A stretch of DNA of 64,000 nt. It comes from Eutreptiella sp. 'Long Island Sound 2002' (Eukaryota > Euglenozoa > Euglenophyceae > Eutreptiales > Eutreptiaceae). The stretch spans positions 42,796,090-42,860,089 of the forward strand of contig OZ038382.1 of NCBI GenBank assembly GCA_964036045.1. Direction: 5' to 3'. Numbering within the stretch: the stretch's first letter is position 1; each line of letters starts with the position of its first letter. The position numbers were made by a program, and so were the translations under genes. Shown piece after piece: positions 12,201-25,592 of the stretch. Under the pieces are notes generated by a model, which was given only the letters and a program-made list of their open reading frames with translations, was not told the DNA's origin and did not search any database.

Positions 12201-14263
12201 GAATTCGGGACTTTCTGTCAAGTTATTGCAGCTCCCCCTTCAGCGTTCCGGGAAGGCATTAGAAGAAAATTTAGAAGGGGCATGTTCCATATTTTTGCAA
12301 AAAAGTTTCATTTTGGTACACCACATTTATTGGATTTTCAGGTTGCTGCGTGGTGGTTGGCTAGGCTGTACGCGTGCTTTCGTAAAGTGGCACCTTTCGC
12401 CCTACCCGTTGAAGTTTTCGCTCTGGTCCACTGCCACCACACACCCACACTGCCATTGCACCCCCCGCCACCCCCCCGCGCGCGCGCGCTCGCTCGCCTC
12501 GTCTCGTCAAGCCAAGGCATGGCTGGCTTGGCTTGGCATGGTATGGTATGGCTTGGTGTGAGAGCCAGGTGCTTTCATAATGAAGTGTGGTGATACTTGC
12601 CGACACAATATCTCAAAATTGAATTCGGGACTTTCTGTCAAGTTATTGCAGCTCCCCCTTCAGCGTTCCGGGAAGGCATTAGAAGAAAATTTAGAAGGGG
12701 CATGTTCCATATTTTTGCAAAAAAGTTTCATTTTGGTACGCCACATTTATTGGATTTTCAGGTTGCTGCGTGGTGGTTGGCTAGGCTGTACGCGTGCTTT
12801 CGTAAAGTGGCACCTTTCGCCCTACCCGTTGAAGTTTTCGCTCTGGTCCACTGCCACCACACACCCACACTGCCATTGCACCCCCCGCCACCCCCCCCGC
12901 GCGCGCGCGCTCGCTCGCCTCGTCTCGTCAAGCCAAGGCATGGCTGGCTTGGCTTGGCATGGTATGGTATGGCTTGGTGTGAGAGCCAGGTGCTTTCATC
13001 ATGAAGTGTGGTGATACTTGCCGACACAATATCTCAAAATTGAATTCGGGACTTTCTGTCAAGTTATTGCAGCTCCCCCTTCAGCGTTCCGGGAAGGCAT
13101 TAGAAGAAAATTTAGAAGGGGCATGTTCCATATTTTTGCAAAAAAGTTTCATTTTGGTACGCCACATTTATTGGATTTTCAGGTTGCTGCGTGGTGGTTG
13201 GCTAGGCTGTACGCGTGCTTTCGTAAAGTGGCACCTTTTGCCCTACCCGTTGAAGTTTGCGCTCTGGTCCACTGCCACCACACACCCACACTGCCATTGC
13301 ACCCCCCGCCACCCCCGCGCGCGCGCGCGCTCGCTCGCCTCGTCTCGTCAAGCCAAGGCATGGCTGGCTTGGCTTGGCATGGTATGGTATGGCTTGGTGT
13401 GAGAGCCAGGTGCTTTCATAATGAAGTGTGGTGATACTTGCCGACACAATATCTCAAAATTGAATTCGGGACTTTCTGTCAAGTTAGTGCAGCTCCTGCT
13501 TCAGCGTTCCGGGAAGGCATTTGAAGAAAATTTAGAAGGGGCATGTTCCATATTTTTGCAAAAAAGTTTCATTTTGGTACGCCACATTTATTGGATTTTC
13601 AGGTTGCTGCGTGGTGGTTGGCTAGGCTGTACGCGTGCTTTCGTAAAGTGGCACCTTTCGCCCTACCCGTTGAAGTTTTCGCTCTGGTCCACTGCCACCA
13701 CACACCCACACTGCCATTGCACCCCCCGCCACCCCCGCGCGCGCGCGCGCTCGCTCGCCTCGTCTCGTCAAGCCAAGGCATGGCTGGCTTGGCTTGGCAT
13801 GGTATGGTATGGCTTGGTGTGAGAGCCAGGTGCTCCCATAATGAAGTGTGGTGATACTTGCCGACACAATATCTCAAAATTGAATTCGGGACTTTCTGTC
13901 AAGTTATTGCAGCTCCCCCTTCAGCGTTCCGGGAAGGCATTAGAAGAAAATTTAGAAGGGGCATGTTCCATATTTTTGCAAAAAAGTTTGATTTTGGTAC
14001 GCCACATTTATTGGATTTTCAGGTTGCTGCGTTGTGGTTGGCTAGGCTGTACGCGTGCTTTCGTAAAGTGGCACCTTTCGCCCTACCCGTTGAAGTTTTC
14101 GCTCTGGTCCACTGCCACCACACACCCACACTGCCATTGCACCCCCCGCCACCCCCCCGCGCGCGCGCGCTCGCTCGCCTCGTCTCGTCAAGCCAAGGCA
14201 TGGCTGGCTTGGCTTGGCATGGTATGGTATGGCTTGGTGTGAGAGCCAGGTGCTTTCATAATG
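9221..14263. repeat. Monomers 23-34, long-tract region
   Basis: Starts: 9221, 9641, 10063, 10485, 10905, 11323, 11743, 12163, 12583, 13004, 13424, 13844. Only one monomer (10905) is 418 bp; the rest are 420-422 because of longer C or GC runs. Several carry private changes: monomer 24 has CGGACC and a T-to-G change in the TCG tract, monomer 29 (11743) has AAAGGTGAATTC, and monomer 31 ends CATCATG like monomer 1. Monomer 33 (13424) shares three linked changes with the later units 37, 43 and 48 (T64G, C74T, C75G), so it is an early relative of that higher-order repeat. Confidence 0.9.
13844..14263. repeat. Variant monomer 34, twin of monomer 67
   Basis: This 420-bp copy carries C147G (AAGTTTGATT), G190T (GCGTTGTGG) and a C7(GC)6 tract together. 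The same combination recurs only at 27689-28108, 13,845 bp away. The rest of the two monomers matched in my base-by-base reading, while the flanking monomers differ. Confidence 0.85.
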
Positions 14264-17202
14264 AAGTGTGGTGATACTTGCCGACACAATATCTCAAAAT
14301 TGAATTCGGGACTTTCTGTCAAGTTATTGCAGCTCCCCCTTCAGCGTTCCGGGAAGGCATTAGAAGAAAATTTAGAAGGGGCATGTTCCATATTTTTGCA
14401 AAAAAGTTTCATTTTGGTACGCCACATTTATTGGATTTTCAGGTTGCTGCGTGGTGGTTGGCTAGGCTGTACGCGTGCTTTCGTAAAGTGGCACCTTTCG
14501 CCCTACCCGTTGAAGTTTTCGCTCTGGTCCACTGCCACCACACACCCACACTGCCATTGCACCCCCCGCCACCCCCGCGCGCGCGCGCGCTCGCTCGCCT
14601 CGTCTCGTCAAGCCAAGGCATGGCTGGCTTGGCTTGGCATGGTATGGTATGGCTTGGTGTGAGAGCCAGGTGCTTTCATAATGAAGTGTGGTGATACTTG
14701 CCGACACAATATCTCAAAATTGAATTCGGGACTTTCTGTCAAGTTATTGCAGCTCCCCCTTCAGCGTTCCGGGAAGGCATTAGAAGAAAATTTAGAAGGG
14801 GCATGTTCCATATTTTTGCAAAAAAGTTTCATTTTGGTACGCCACATTTATTGGATTTTCAGGTTGCTGCGTGGTGGTTGGCTAGGCTGTACGCGTGCTT
14901 TCGTAAAGTGGCACCTTTCGCCCTACCCGTTGAATTTTTCGCTCTGGTCCACTGCCACCACACACCCACACTGCCATTGCACCCCCCGCCACCCCCCCGC
15001 GCGCGCGCGCTCGCTCGCCTCGTCTCGTCAAGCCAAGGCATGGCTGGCTTGGCTTGGCATGGTATGGTATGGCTTGGTGTGAGAGCCAGGTGCTTTCATA
15101 ATGAAGTGTGGTGATACTTGCCGACACAATATCTCAAAATTGAATTCGGGACTTTCTGTCAAGTTAGTGCAGCTCCTGCTTCAGCGTTCCGGGAAGGCAT
15201 TAGAAGAAAATTTAGAAGGGGCATGTTCCATATTTTTGCAAAAAAGTTTCATTTTGGTACGCCACATTTATTGGATTTTCAGGTTGCTGCGTGGTGGTTG
15301 GCTAGGCTGTACGCGTGCTTTCGTAAAGTGGCACCTTTCGCCCTACCCGTTGAAGTTTTCGCTCTGGTCCACTGCCACCACACACCCACACTGCCATTGC
15401 ACCCCCCGCCACCCCCGCGCGCGCGCGCGCTCGCTCGCCTCGTCTCGTCAAGCCAAGGCATGGCTGGCTTGGCTTGGCATGGTATGGTATGGCTTGGTGT
15501 GAGAGCCAGGTGCTTTCATAATGAAGTGTGGTGATACTTGCCGACACAATATCTCAAAATTGAATTCGGGACTTTCTGTCAAGTTATTGCAGCTCCCCCT
15601 TCAGCGTTCCGGGAAGGCATTAGAAGAAAATTTAGAAGGGGCATGTTCCATATTTTTGCAAAAAAGTTTCATTTTGGTACGCCACATTTATTAGATTTTC
15701 AGGTTGCTGCGTGGTGGTTGGCTAGGCTGTACGCGTGCTTTCGTAAAGTGGCACCTTTCGCCCTACCCGTTGAAGTTTTCGCTCTGGTCCACTGCCACCA
15801 CACACCCACACTGCCATTGCACCCCCCGCCACCCCCGCGCGCGCGCGCGCTCGCTCGCCTCGTCTCGTCAAGCCAAGGCATGGCTGGCTTGGCTTGGCAT
15901 GGTATGGTATGGCTTGGTGTGAGAGCCAGGTGCTTTCATAATGAAGTGTGGTGATACTTGCCGACACAATATCTCAAAATTGAATTCGGGACTTTCTGTC
16001 AAGTTATTGCAGCTCCCCCTTCAGCGTTCCGGGAAGGCATTAGAAGAAAATTTAGAAGGGGCATGTTCCATATTTTTGCAAAAAAGTTTCATTTTGGTAC
16101 GCCACATTTATTGGATTTTCAGGTTGCTGCGTGGTGGTTGGCTAGGCTGTACGCGTGCTTTCGTAAAGTGGCACCTTTCGCCCTACCCGTTGAAGTTTTC
16201 GCTCTGGTCCACTGCCACCACACACCCACACTGCCATTGCACCCCCCGCCACCCCCCCTGCGCGCGCGCGCTCGCTCGCCTCGTCTCGTCAAGCCAAGGC
16301 ATGGCTGGCTTGGCTTGGCATGGTATGGTATGGCTTGGTGTGAGAGCCAGGTGCTTTCATAATGAAGTGTGGTGATACTTGCCGACACAATATCTCAAAA
16401 TTGAATTCGGGACTTTCTGTCAAGTTATTGCAGCTCCCCCTTCAGCGTTCCGGGAAGGCATTAGAAGAAAATTTAGAAGGGGCATGTTCCATATTTTTGC
16501 AAAAAAGTTTCATTTTGGTACGCCACATTTATTGGATTTTCAGGTTGCTGCGTGGTGGTTGGCTAGGCTGTACGCGTGCTTTCGTAAAGTGGCACCTTTC
16601 GCCCTACCCGTTGAAGTTTTCGCTCTGGTCCACTGCCACCACACACCCACACTGCCATTGCACCCCCCGCCACCCCCGCGCGCGCGCGCTCGCTCGCCTC
16701 GTCTCGTCAAGCCAAGGCATGGCTGGCTTGGCTTGGCATGGTATGGTATGGCTTGGTGTGAGAGCCAGGTGCTTTCATAATGAAGTGTGGTGATACTTGC
16801 CGACACAATATCTCAAAATTGAATTCGGGACTTTCTGTCAAGTTATTGCAGCTCCCCCTTCAGCGTTCCGGGAAGGCATTAGAAGAAAATTTAGAAGGGG
16901 CATGTTCCATATTTTTGCAAAAAAGTTTCATTTTGGTACGCCACATTTATTGGATTTTCAGGTTGCTGCGTGGTGGTTGGCAAGGCTGTACGCGTGCTTT
17001 CGTAAAGTGGCACCTTTCGCCCTACCCGTTGAAGTTTTCGCTCTGGTCCACTGCCACCACACACCCACACTGCCATTGCACCCCCCGCCACCCCCGCGCG
17101 CGCGCGCGCTCGCTCGCCTCGTCTCGTCAAGCCAAGGCATGGCTGGCTTGGCTTGGCATGGTATGGTATGGCTTGGTGTGAGAGCCAGGTGCTTTCATAA
17201 TG
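14264..17202. repeat. Higher-order repeat copy A (units 35-41, 2939 bp)
   Basis: Starts: 14264, 14684, 15104, 15524, 15944, 16365, 16783. Diagnostic order: plain 420; G252T (GAATTTTTC) with C7; T64G+C74T+C75G; G170A (TTAGATTTTC); C7T before (GC)6, 421 bp; plain 418; T200A (GGCAAGGCTG). The same seven monomers recur at 18884-21822, and units 36-39 also recur at 17203-18883. The fixed order of independent markers is strong evidence for block duplication. Confidence 0.9.
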
Positions 17203-18883
17203 AAGTGTGGTGATACTTGCCGACACAATATCTCAAAATTGAATTCGGGACTTTCTGTCAAGTTATTGCAGCTCCCCCTTCAGCGTTCCGGGAAGGCATT
17301 AGAAGAAAATTTAGAAGGGGCATGTTCCATATTTTTGCAAAAAAGTTTCATTTTGGTACGCCACATTTATTGGATTTTCAGGTTGCTGCGTGGTGGTTGG
17401 CTAGGCTGTACGCGTGCTTTCGTAAAGTGGCACCTTTCGCCCTACCCGTTGAATTTTTCGCTCTGGTCCACTGCCACCACACACCCACACTGCCATTGCA
17501 CCCCCCGCCACCCCCCCGCGCGCGCGCGCTCGCTCGCCTCGTCTCGTCAAGCCAAGGCATGGCTGGCTTGGCTTGGCATGGTATGGTATGGCTTGGTGTG
17601 AGAGCCAGGTGCTTTCATAATGAAGTGTGGTGATACTTGCCGACACAATATCTCAAAATTGAATTCGGGACTTTCTGTCAAGTTAGTGCAGCTCCTGCTT
17701 CAGCGTTCCGGGAAGGCATTAGAAGAAAATTTAGAAGGGGCATGTTCCATATTTTTGCAAAAAAGTTTCATTTTGGTACGCCACATTTATTGGATTTTCA
17801 GGTTGCTGCGTGGTGGTTGGCTAGGCTGTACGCGTGCTTTCGTAAAGTGGCACCTTTCGCCCTACCCGTTGAAGTTTTCGCTCTGGTCCACTGCCACCAC
17901 ACACCCACACTGCCATTGCACCCCCCGCCACCCCCGCGCGCGCGCGCGCTCGCTCGCCTCGTCTCGTCAAGCCAAGGCATGGCTGGCTTGGCTTGGCATG
18001 GTATGGTATGGCTTGGTGTGAGAGCCAGGTGCTTTCATAATGAAGTGTGGTGATACTTGCCGACACAATATCTCAAAATTGAATTCGGGACTTTCTGTCA
18101 AGTTATTGCAGCTCCCCCTTCAGCGTTCCGGGAAGGCATTAGAAGAAAATTTAGAAGGGGCATGTTCCATATTTTTGCAAAAAAGTTTCATTTTGGTACG
18201 CCACATTTATTAGATTTTCAGGTTGCTGCGTGGTGGTTGGCTAGGCTGTACGCGTGCTTTCGTAAAGTGGCACCTTTCGCCCTACCCGTTGAAGTTTTCG
18301 CTCTGGTCCACTGCCACCACACACCCACACTGCCATTGCACCCCCCGCCACCCCCGCGCGCGCGCGCGCTCGCTCGCCTCGTCTCGTCAAGCCAAGGCAT
18401 GGCTGGCTTGGCTTGGCATGGTATGGTATGGCTTGGTGTGAGAGCCAGGTGCTTTCATAATGAAGTGTGGTGATACTTGCCGACACAATATCTCAAAATT
18501 GAATTCGGGACTTTCTGTCAAGTTATTGCAGCTCCCCCTTCAGCGTTCCGGGAAGGCATTAGAAGAAAATTTAGAAGGGGCATGTTCCATATTTTTGCAA
18601 AAAAGTTTCATTTTGGTACGCCACATTTATTGGATTTTCAGGTTGCTGCGTGGTGGTTGGCTAGGCTGTACGCGTGCTTTCGTAAAGTGGCACCTTTCGC
18701 CCTACCCGTTGAAGTTTTCGCTCTGGTCCACTGCCACCACACACCCACACTGCCATTGCACCCCCCGCCACCCCCCCTGCGCGCGCGCGCTCGCTCGCCT
18801 CGTCTCGTCAAGCCAAGGCATGGCTGGCTTGGCTTGGCATGGTATGGTATGGCTTGGTGTGAGAGCCAGGTGCTTTCATAATG
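17203..18883. repeat. Higher-order repeat copy B, core of four monomers (units 42-45)
   Basis: Starts: 17203, 17623, 18043, 18463; lengths 420, 420, 420, 421. The diagnostic variants of units 36-39 appear in the same order. The copy lacks the two monomers that follow the core in copies A and C (plain 418 and T200A). Counting unit 46, which starts copy C, the period here is five monomers rather than six, so an unequal exchange or deletion of one monomer has occurred. Confidence 0.88.
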
Positions 18884-21822
18884 AAGTGTGGTGATACTTG
18901 CCGACACAATATCTCAAAATTGAATTCGGGACTTTCTGTCAAGTTATTGCAGCTCCCCCTTCAGCGTTCCGGGAAGGCATTAGAAGAAAATTTAGAAGGG
19001 GCATGTTCCATATTTTTGCAAAAAAGTTTCATTTTGGTACGCCACATTTATTGGATTTTCAGGTTGCTGCGTGGTGGTTGGCTAGGCTGTACGCGTGCTT
19101 TCGTAAAGTGGCACCTTTCGCCCTACCCGTTGAAGTTTTCGCTCTGGTCCACTGCCACCACACACCCACACTGCCATTGCACCCCCCGCCACCCCCGCGC
19201 GCGCGCGCGCTCGCTCGCCTCGTCTCGTCAAGCCAAGGCATGGCTGGCTTGGCTTGGCATGGTATGGTATGGCTTGGTGTGAGAGCCAGGTGCTTTCATA
19301 ATGAAGTGTGGTGATACTTGCCGACACAATATCTCAAAATTGAATTCGGGACTTTCTGTCAAGTTATTGCAGCTCCCCCTTCAGCGTTCCGGGAAGGCAT
19401 TAGAAGAAAATTTAGAAGGGGCATGTTCCATATTTTTGCAAAAAAGTTTCATTTTGGTACGCCACATTTATTGGATTTTCAGGTTGCTGCGTGGTGGTTG
19501 GCTAGGCTGTACGCGTGCTTTCGTAAAGTGGCACCTTTCGCCCTACCCGTTGAATTTTTCGCTCTGGTCCACTGCCACCACACACCCACACTGCCATTGC
19601 ACCCCCCGCCACCCCCCCGCGCGCGCGCGCTCGCTCGCCTCGTCTCGTCAAGCCAAGGCATGGCTGGCTTGGCTTGGCATGGTATGGTATGGCTTGGTGT
19701 GAGAGCCAGGTGCTTTCATAATGAAGTGTGGTGATACTTGCCGACACAATATCTCAAAATTGAATTCGGGACTTTCTGTCAAGTTAGTGCAGCTCCTGCT
19801 TCAGCGTTCCGGGAAGGCATTAGAAGAAAATTTAGAAGGGGCATGTTCCATATTTTTGCAAAAAAGTTTCATTTTGGTACGCCACATTTATTGGATTTTC
19901 AGGTTGCTGCGTGGTGGTTGGCTAGGCTGTACGCGTGCTTTCGTAAAGTGGCACCTTTCGCCCTACCCGTTGAAGTTTTCGCTCTGGTCCACTGCCACCA
20001 CACACCCACACTGCCATTGCACCCCCCGCCACCCCCGCGCGCGCGCGCGCTCGCTCGCCTCGTCTCGTCAAGCCAAGGCATGGCTGGCTTGGCTTGGCAT
20101 GGTATGGTATGGCTTGGTGTGAGAGCCAGGTGCTTTCATAATGAAGTGTGGTGATACTTGCCGACACAATATCTCAAAATTGAATTCGGGACTTTCTGTC
20201 AAGTTATTGCAGCTCCCCCTTCAGCGTTCCGGGAAGGCATTAGAAGAAAATTTAGAAGGGGCATGTTCCATATTTTTGCAAAAAAGTTTCATTTTGGTAC
20301 GCCACATTTATTAGATTTTCAGGTTGCTGCGTGGTGGTTGGCTAGGCTGTACGCGTGCTTTCGTAAAGTGGCACCTTTCGCCCTACCCGTTGAAGTTTTC
20401 GCTCTGGTCCACTGCCACCACACACCCACACTGCCATTGCACCCCCCGCCACCCCCGCGCGCGCGCGCGCTCGCTCGCCTCGTCTCGTCAAGCCAAGGCA
20501 TGGCTGGCTTGGCTTGGCATGGTATGGTATGGCTTGGTGTGAGAGCCAGGTGCTTTCATAATGAAGTGTGGTGATACTTGCCGACACAATATCTCAAAAT
20601 TGAATTCGGGACTTTCTGTCAAGTTATTGCAGCTCCCCCTTCAGCGTTCCGGGAAGGCATTAGAAGAAAATTTAGAAGGGGCATGTTCCATATTTTTGCA
20701 AAAAAGTTTCATTTTGGTACGCCACATTTATTGGATTTTCAGGTTGCTGCGTGGTGGTTGGCTAGGCTGTACGCGTGCTTTCGTAAAGTGGCACCTTTCG
20801 CCCTACCCGTTGAAGTTTTCGCTCTGGTCCACTGCCACCACACACCCACACTGCCATTGCACCCCCCGCCACCCCCCCTGCGCGCGCGCGCTCGCTCGCC
20901 TCGTCTCGTCAAGCCAAGGCATGGCTGGCTTGGCTTGGCATGGTATGGTATGGCTTGGTGTGAGAGCCAGGTGCTTTCATAATGAAGTGTGGTGATACTT
21001 GCCGACACAATATCTCAAAATTGAATTCGGGACTTTCTGTCAAGTTATTGCAGCTCCCCCTTCAGCGTTCCGGGAAGGCATTAGAAGAAAATTTAGAAGG
21101 GGCATGTTCCATATTTTTGCAAAAAAGTTTCATTTTGGTACGCCACATTTATTGGATTTTCAGGTTGCTGCGTGGTGGTTGGCTAGGCTGTACGCGTGCT
21201 TTCGTAAAGTGGCACCTTTCGCCCTACCCGTTGAAGTTTTCGCTCTGGTCCACTGCCACCACACACCCACACTGCCATTGCACCCCCCGCCACCCCCGCG
21301 CGCGCGCGCTCGCTCGCCTCGTCTCGTCAAGCCAAGGCATGGCTGGCTTGGCTTGGCATGGTATGGTATGGCTTGGTGTGAGAGCCAGGTGCTTTCATAA
21401 TGAAGTGTGGTGATACTTGCCGACACAATATCTCAAAATTGAATTCGGGACTTTCTGTCAAGTTATTGCAGCTCCCCCTTCAGCGTTCCGGGAAGGCATT
21501 AGAAGAAAATTTAGAAGGGGCATGTTCCATATTTTTGCAAAAAAGTTTCATTTTGGTACGCCACATTTATTGGATTTTCAGGTTGCTGCGTGGTGGTTGG
21601 CAAGGCTGTACGCGTGCTTTCGTAAAGTGGCACCTTTCGCCCTACCCGTTGAAGTTTTCGCTCTGGTCCACTGCCACCACACACCCACACTGCCATTGCA
21701 CCCCCCGCCACCCCCGCGCGCGCGCGCGCTCGCTCGCCTCGTCTCGTCAAGCCAAGGCATGGCTGGCTTGGCTTGGCATGGTATGGTATGGCTTTGTGTG
21801 AGAGCCAGGTGCTTTCATAATG
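18884..21822. repeat. Higher-order repeat copy C (units 46-52, 2939 bp)
   Basis: Starts: 18884, 19304, 19724, 20144, 20564, 20985, 21403. Lengths and diagnostic variants match units 35-41 exactly in order. The one difference I saw is a G-to-T change at about 21795 in the last monomer (GCTTTGTGTG). The distance from copy A is 4620 bp. Confidence 0.9.
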
Positions 21823-22658
21823 AAGTGTGGTGATACTTGCCGACACAATATCTCAAAATTGAATTCGGGACTTTCTGTCAAGTTATTGCAGCTCCCCCTT
21901 CAGCGTTCCGGGAAGGCATTAGAAGAAAATTTAGAAGGGGCATGTTCCATATTTTTGCAAAAAAGTTTCATTTTGGTACGCCACATTTATTGGATTTTCA
22001 GGTTGCTGCGTGGTGGTTGGCTAGGCTGTACGCGTGCTTTCGTAAAGTGGCACCTTTCGCCCTACCCGTTGAAGTTTTCGCTCTGGTCCACTGCCACCAC
22101 ACACCCACACTGCCATTGCACCCCCCGCCACCCCCGCGCGCGCGCGCTCGCTCGCCTCGTCTCGTCAAGCCAAGGCATGGCTGGCTTGGCTTGGCATGGT
22201 ATGGTATGGCTTGGTGTGAGAGCCAGGTGCTTTCATAATGAAGTGTGGTGATACTTGCCGACACAATATCTCAAAATTGAATTCGGGACTTTCTGTCAAG
22301 TTATTGCAGCTCCCCCTTCAGCGTTCCGGGAAGGCATTAGAAGAAAATTTAGAAGGGGCATGTTCCATATTTTTGCAAAAAAGTTTCATTTTGGTACGCC
22401 ACATTTATTGGATTTTCAGGTTGCTGCGTGGTGGTTGGCTAGGCTGTACGCGTGCTTTCGTAAAGTGGCACCTTTCGCCCTACCCGTTGAAGTTTTCGCT
22501 CTGGTCCACTGCCACCACACACCCACACTGCCATTGCACCCCCCGCCACCCCCGCGCGCGCGCGCTCGCTCGCCTCGTCTCGTCAAGCCAAGGCATGGCT
22601 GGCTTGGCTTGGCATGGTATGGTATGGCTTGGTGTGAGAGCCAGGTGCTTTCATAATG
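21823..22658. repeat. Monomers 53-54, consensus pair
   Basis: Starts: 21823 and 22241, both 418 bp and without noticeable differences from the consensus. They separate the 6/5/6 higher-order repeat from the 7-monomer block. Confidence 0.9.
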
Positions 22659-25592
22659 AAGTGTGGTGATACTTGCCGACACAATATCTCAAAATTGAAT
22701 TCGGGACTTTCTGTCAAGTTATTGCAGCTCCCCCTTCAGCGTTCCGGGAAGGCATTAGAAGAAAATTTAGAAGGGGCATGTTCCATATTTTTGCAAAAAA
22801 GTTTCATTTTGGTACGCCACATTTATTGGATTTTCAGGTTGCTGTGTGGTGGTTGGCTAGGCTGTACGCGTGCTTTCGTAAAGTGGCACCTTTCGCCCTA
22901 CCCGTTGAAGTTTTCGCTCTGGTCTACTGCCACCACACACCCACACTGCCATTGCACCCCCCGCCACCCCCGCGCGCGCGCGCGCTCGCTCGCCTCGTCT
23001 CGTCAAGCCAAGGCATGGCTGGCTTGGCTTGGCATGGTATGGTATGGCTTGGTGTGAGAGCCAGGTGCTTTCATAATGAAGTGTGGTGATACTTGCCGAC
23101 ACAATATCTCAAAATTGAATTCGGGACTTTCTGTCAAGTTATTGCAGCTCCCCCTTCAGCGTTCCGGGAAGGCATTAGAAGAAAATTTAGAAGGGGCATG
23201 TTCCATATTTTTGCAAAAAAGTTTCATTTTGGTACGCCACATTTATTGGATTTTCAGGTTGCTGCGTGGTGGTTGGCTAGGCTGTACGCGTGCTTTCGTA
23301 AAGTGGCACCTTTCGCCCTACCCGTTGAAGTTTTCGCTCTGGTCCACTGCCACCACACACCCACACTGCCATTGCACCCCCCGCCACCCCCGCGCGCGCG
23401 CGCTCGCTCGCCTCATCTCGTCAAGCCAAGGCATGGCTGGCTTGGCTTGGCATGGTATGGTATGGCTTGGTGTGAGAGCCAGGTGCTTTCATAATGAAGT
23501 GTGGTGATACTTGCCGACACAATATCTCAAAATTGAATTCGGGACTTTCTGTCAAGTTATTGCAGCTCCCCCTTCAGCGTTCCGGGAAGGCATTAGAAGA
23601 AAATTTAGAAGGGGCATGTTCCATATTTTTGCAAAAAAGTTTCATTTTGGTACGCCACATTTATTGGATTTTCAGGTTGCTGCGTGGTGGTTGGCTAGGC
23701 TGTACGCGTGCTTTCGTAAAGTGGCACCTTTCGCCCTACCCGTTGAAGTTTTCGCTCTGGTCCACTGCCACCACACACCCACACTGCCATTGCACCCCCC
23801 GCCACCCTCGCGCGCGCGCGCTCGCTCGCCTCGTCTCGTCAAGCCAAGGCATGGCTGGCTTGGCTTGGCATGGTATGGTATGGCTTGGTGTGAGAGCCAG
23901 GTGCTTTCATAATGAAGTGTGGTGATACTTGCCGACACAATATCTCAAAATTGAATTCGGGACTTTCTGTCAAGTTATTGCAGCTCCCCCTTCAGCGTTC
24001 CGGGAAGGCATTAGAAGAAAATTTAGAAGGGGCATGTTCCATATTTTTGCAAAAAAGTTTCATTTTGGTACGCCACATTTATTGGATTTTCAGGTTGCTG
24101 CGTGTGGTGGTTGGCTAGGCTGTACGCGTGCTTTCGTAAAGTGGCACCTTTCGCCCTACCCGTTGAAGTTTTCGCTCTGGTCCACTGCCACCACACACCC
24201 ACACTGCCATTGCACCCCCCGCCACCCCCGCGCGCGCGCGCGCTCGCTCGCCTCGTCTCGTCAAGCCAAGGCATGGCTGGCTTGGCTTGGCATGGTATGG
24301 TATGGCTTGGTGTGAGAGCCAGGTGCTTTCATAATGAAGTGTGGTGATACTTGCCGACACAATATCTCAAAATTGAATTCGGGACTTTCTGTCAAGTTAT
24401 TGCAGCTCCCCCTTCAGCGTTCCGGGAAGGCATTAGAAGAAAATTTAGAAGGGGCATGTTCCATATTTTTGCAAAAAAGTTTCATTTTGGTACGCCACAT
24501 TTATTGGATTTTCAGGTTGCTGCGTGGTGGTTGGCTAGGCTGTACGCGTGCTTTCATAAAGTGGCACCTTTCGCCCTACCCGTTGAAGTTTTCGCTCTGG
24601 TCCACTGCCACCACACACCCACACTGCCATTGCACCCCCCGCCACCCCCGCGCGCGCGCGCTCGCTCGCCTCGTCTCGTCAAGCCAAGGCATGGCTGGCT
24701 TGGCTTGGCATGGTATGGTATGGCTTGGTGTGAGAGCCAGGTGCTTTCATAATGAAGTGTGGTGATACTTGCCGACACAATATCTCAAAATTGATTTCGG
24801 GACTTTCTGTCAAGTTATTGCAGCTCCCCCTTCAGCGTTCCGGGAAGGCATTAGAAGAAAATTTAGAAGGGGCATGTTCCATATTTTTGCAAAAAAGTTT
24901 CATTTTGGTACGCCACATTTATTGGATTTTCAGGTTGCTGCGTGGTGGTTGGCTAGGCTGTACGCGTGCTTTCGTAAAGTGGCACCTTTCGCCCTACCCG
25001 TTGAAGTTTTCGCTCTGGTCCACTGCCACCACACACCCACACTGCCATTGCACCCCCCGCCACCCCCGCGCGCGCGCGCGCTCGCTCGCCTCGTCTCGTC
25101 AAGCCAAGGCATGGCTGGCTTGGCTTGGCATGGTATGGTATGGCTTGGTGTGAGAGCCAGGTGCTTTCATAATGAAGTGTGGTGATACTTGCCGACACAA
25201 TATCTCAAAATTGAATTCGGGACTTTCTGTCAAGTTATTGCAGCTCCCCCTTCAGCGTTCCGGGAAGGCATTAGAAGAAAATTTAGAAGGGGCATGTTCC
25301 ATATTTTTGCAAAAAAGTTTCATTTTGGTACGCCACATTTATTGGATTTTCAGGTTGCTGCGTGGTGGTTGGCTAGGCTGTACGCGTGCTTTCATAAAGT
25401 GGCACCTTTCGCCCTACCCGTTGAAGTTTTCGCTCTGGTCCACTGCCACCACACACCCACACTGCCATTGCACCCCCCGCCACCCCCGCGCGCGCGCGCT
25501 CGCTCGCCTCGTCTCGTCAAGCCAAGGCATGGCTGGCTTGGCTTGGCATGGTATGGTATGGCTTGGTGTGAGAGCCAGGTGCTTTCATAATG
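22659..25592. repeat. 7-monomer block, copy 1 (units 55-61)
   Basis: Starts: 22659, 23079, 23497, 23915, 24337, 24755, 25175; lengths 420, 418, 418, 422, 418, 420, 418, total 2934 bp. Markers: C187T (GCTGTGTGG) in the first, a TG insertion (GCTGCGTGTGGTGG) in the fourth, G220A (TTTCATAAAG) in the fifth and seventh. Private changes occur in units 55, 56, 57 and 60. The following 2934 bp repeat the length pattern and several markers. Confidence 0.75.
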
